Origin: Pseudomonadota bacterium
GTDB lineage: Bacteria; Pseudomonadota; Alphaproteobacteria; Rhizobiales; Rhizobiaceae
DNA length: 5,535 bases
Reading direction: 5' to 3'
Assembly (NCBI GenBank): GCA_023444445.1
Contig: JAEXMK010000065.1
Location: forward strand, 1 to 5,535
Part shown: positions 4,979 through 5,535 of the stretch, one piece after another
How positions within the stretch are numbered: the first letter of the stretch is position 1
Layout: the number at the start of each line of letters is the position of its first letter
Program-made: the position numbers and the translations under genes
Notes under the pieces: generated by a model
Databases searched by the model: none
Told to the model about the DNA's origin: nothing
Seen by the model: the letters and a program-made list of their open reading frames with translations, nothing else

Positions 4979-5535
4979 TCAAGCCTTATCGAGACCGTAG
5001 GCGGAATGCAAAGTGCGAACCGCAAGTTCGGCATAGGCGCCGTCGATCAGGATCGAAATCTTGATCTCTGACGTGGTGATCGCCTTGATGTTGATGTTCT
5101 TCTCGGCCAGCGCCTTGAACGCGCTGGCGGCAACGCCGGCGTGGCTGCGCATGCCGATACCGATGACCGAAACCTTGGCAAGGCCGGTTTCGTTCTGGGC
5201 AACGTCAAAACCAATCTGGGCCTTGTTGTCATCGAGAACCTTGAGCGCCTTGGCAACGTCACCCGAAGGAACGGTAAAGGTCATGTCGGTGCGCGAACCA
5301 TCTTCGGAGATGTTCTGCACGATCATGTCGACATTGATATGCGCTTCTGCGAGCGGCCCGAAGATCGCGGCGGAGACGCCCGGACGATCGGCCACGCGAC
5401 GCAGCGAGATCTGTGCTTCATCCTTGGCATAGGCGATGCCGGTTACGACTTCCTGTTCCACGATTTCATCCTCGTCACAAATCAAAGTACCGGGCGGGTT
5501 GATGAGGTCGCCCATGCCCGGCGCATCGGGATCCT
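4979..5535 (-). CDS. lysC: Aspartate kinase, C-terminal regulatory part (cut by window edge)
   Basis: Aspartate kinase phosphorylates L-aspartate, the first step to lysine, threonine, methionine and diaminopimelate. The frame is open to the right edge, so 184 codons plus stop of a longer gene are present. The kinase domain lies outside the window. Visible are two ACT domains: the first from about VVTGIAYAKDEAQISLRRV through INVDMIVQN and TDMTFTV (about 5446–5225), the second from VSVIGIGMRSHAGVAA through INIKAITTSEIKISILI (about 5182–4988). These bind the feedback inhibitors (lysine and/or threonine in this family) and mediate dimerisation. The ending YGLDKA and TGA are intact. The first in-frame ATG in view (5515–5513, MGDLI) is internal: upstream codons DPDAPG read straight through and no good ribosome site precedes it. 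Confidence 0.95.
   Translation of the reverse strand, partial: DPDAPGMGDLINPPGTLICDEDEIVEQEVVTGIAYAKDEAQISLRRVADRPGVSAAIFGPLAEAHINVDMIVQNISEDGSRTDMTFTVPSGDVAKALKVLDDNKAQIGFDVAQNETGLAKVSVIGIGMRSHAGVAASAFKALAEKNINIKAITTSEIKISILIDGAYAELAVRTLHSAYGLDKA

Noticed and set aside
4979..5515. Internal start in lysC giving a separate regulatory beta subunit of about 178 residues, as in some Gram-positive aspartate kinases
   Set aside because: The frame is open upstream and no well-spaced Shine-Dalgarno sequence precedes the ATG at 5515. Nothing in view favours independent translation, although the C-terminal length is similar to those beta subunits.

Overview
The window looks like a chromosomal stretch from a Rhizobiaceae alphaproteobacterium, most like Agrobacterium/Rhizobium. 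This rests on the gene order lysC–ptsP–prfA–prmC–(DUF4167 gene), the style of the proteins, GC-rich codon use in which the codons TTA, CTA and TCA are scarce, and a Rhizobiaceae-type intergenic palindromic element. All recognisable genes are on the minus strand, so transcription runs from right to left. The species assignment comes from recalled family features, not from a database comparison.

From right to left: the C-terminal part of aspartate kinase LysC (4979–5535, cut by the window edge), carrying its two ACT regulatory domains. Next is a 174-bp intergenic region (4805–4978) with two abutting perfect hairpins, a strong terminator-like stem-loop, a candidate promoter whose -35 box falls in that stem-loop, and the ptsP leader. 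Then come ptsP (2537–4804, enzyme I of the nitrogen-type phosphotransferase system), prfA (1428–2507, release factor 1, GTG start) and prmC (562–1431, release factor glutamine methyltransferase, TTG start). prfA follows ptsP by 29 bp, and prfA and prmC overlap by four bases (TTGA). A 396-bp intergenic region (166–561) follows. It holds a probable terminator overlapping the prmC stop, a 105-bp element bounded by perfect 10-bp inverted repeats with two internal palindromes, and another 8-bp inverted repeat in the leader of the last gene. The left edge holds the first 55 codons of a DUF4167 protein with an Asn/Gly-rich N-terminus.

ptsP, prfA and prmC probably form one transcription unit. PrmC methylates the glutamine of the GGQ motif in RF1, so an enzyme and its substrate are encoded by overlapping genes. 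EI-Ntr is known in rhizobia as a PEP-dependent nitrogen/carbon sensor, so its position ahead of the termination genes may tie their transcription to the same promoter. The coding content is ordinary core genome. The unusual signal is in the two intergenic regions, above all the palindromic element at 363–467. I see no sign of a new enzymatic, defence or mobile system.
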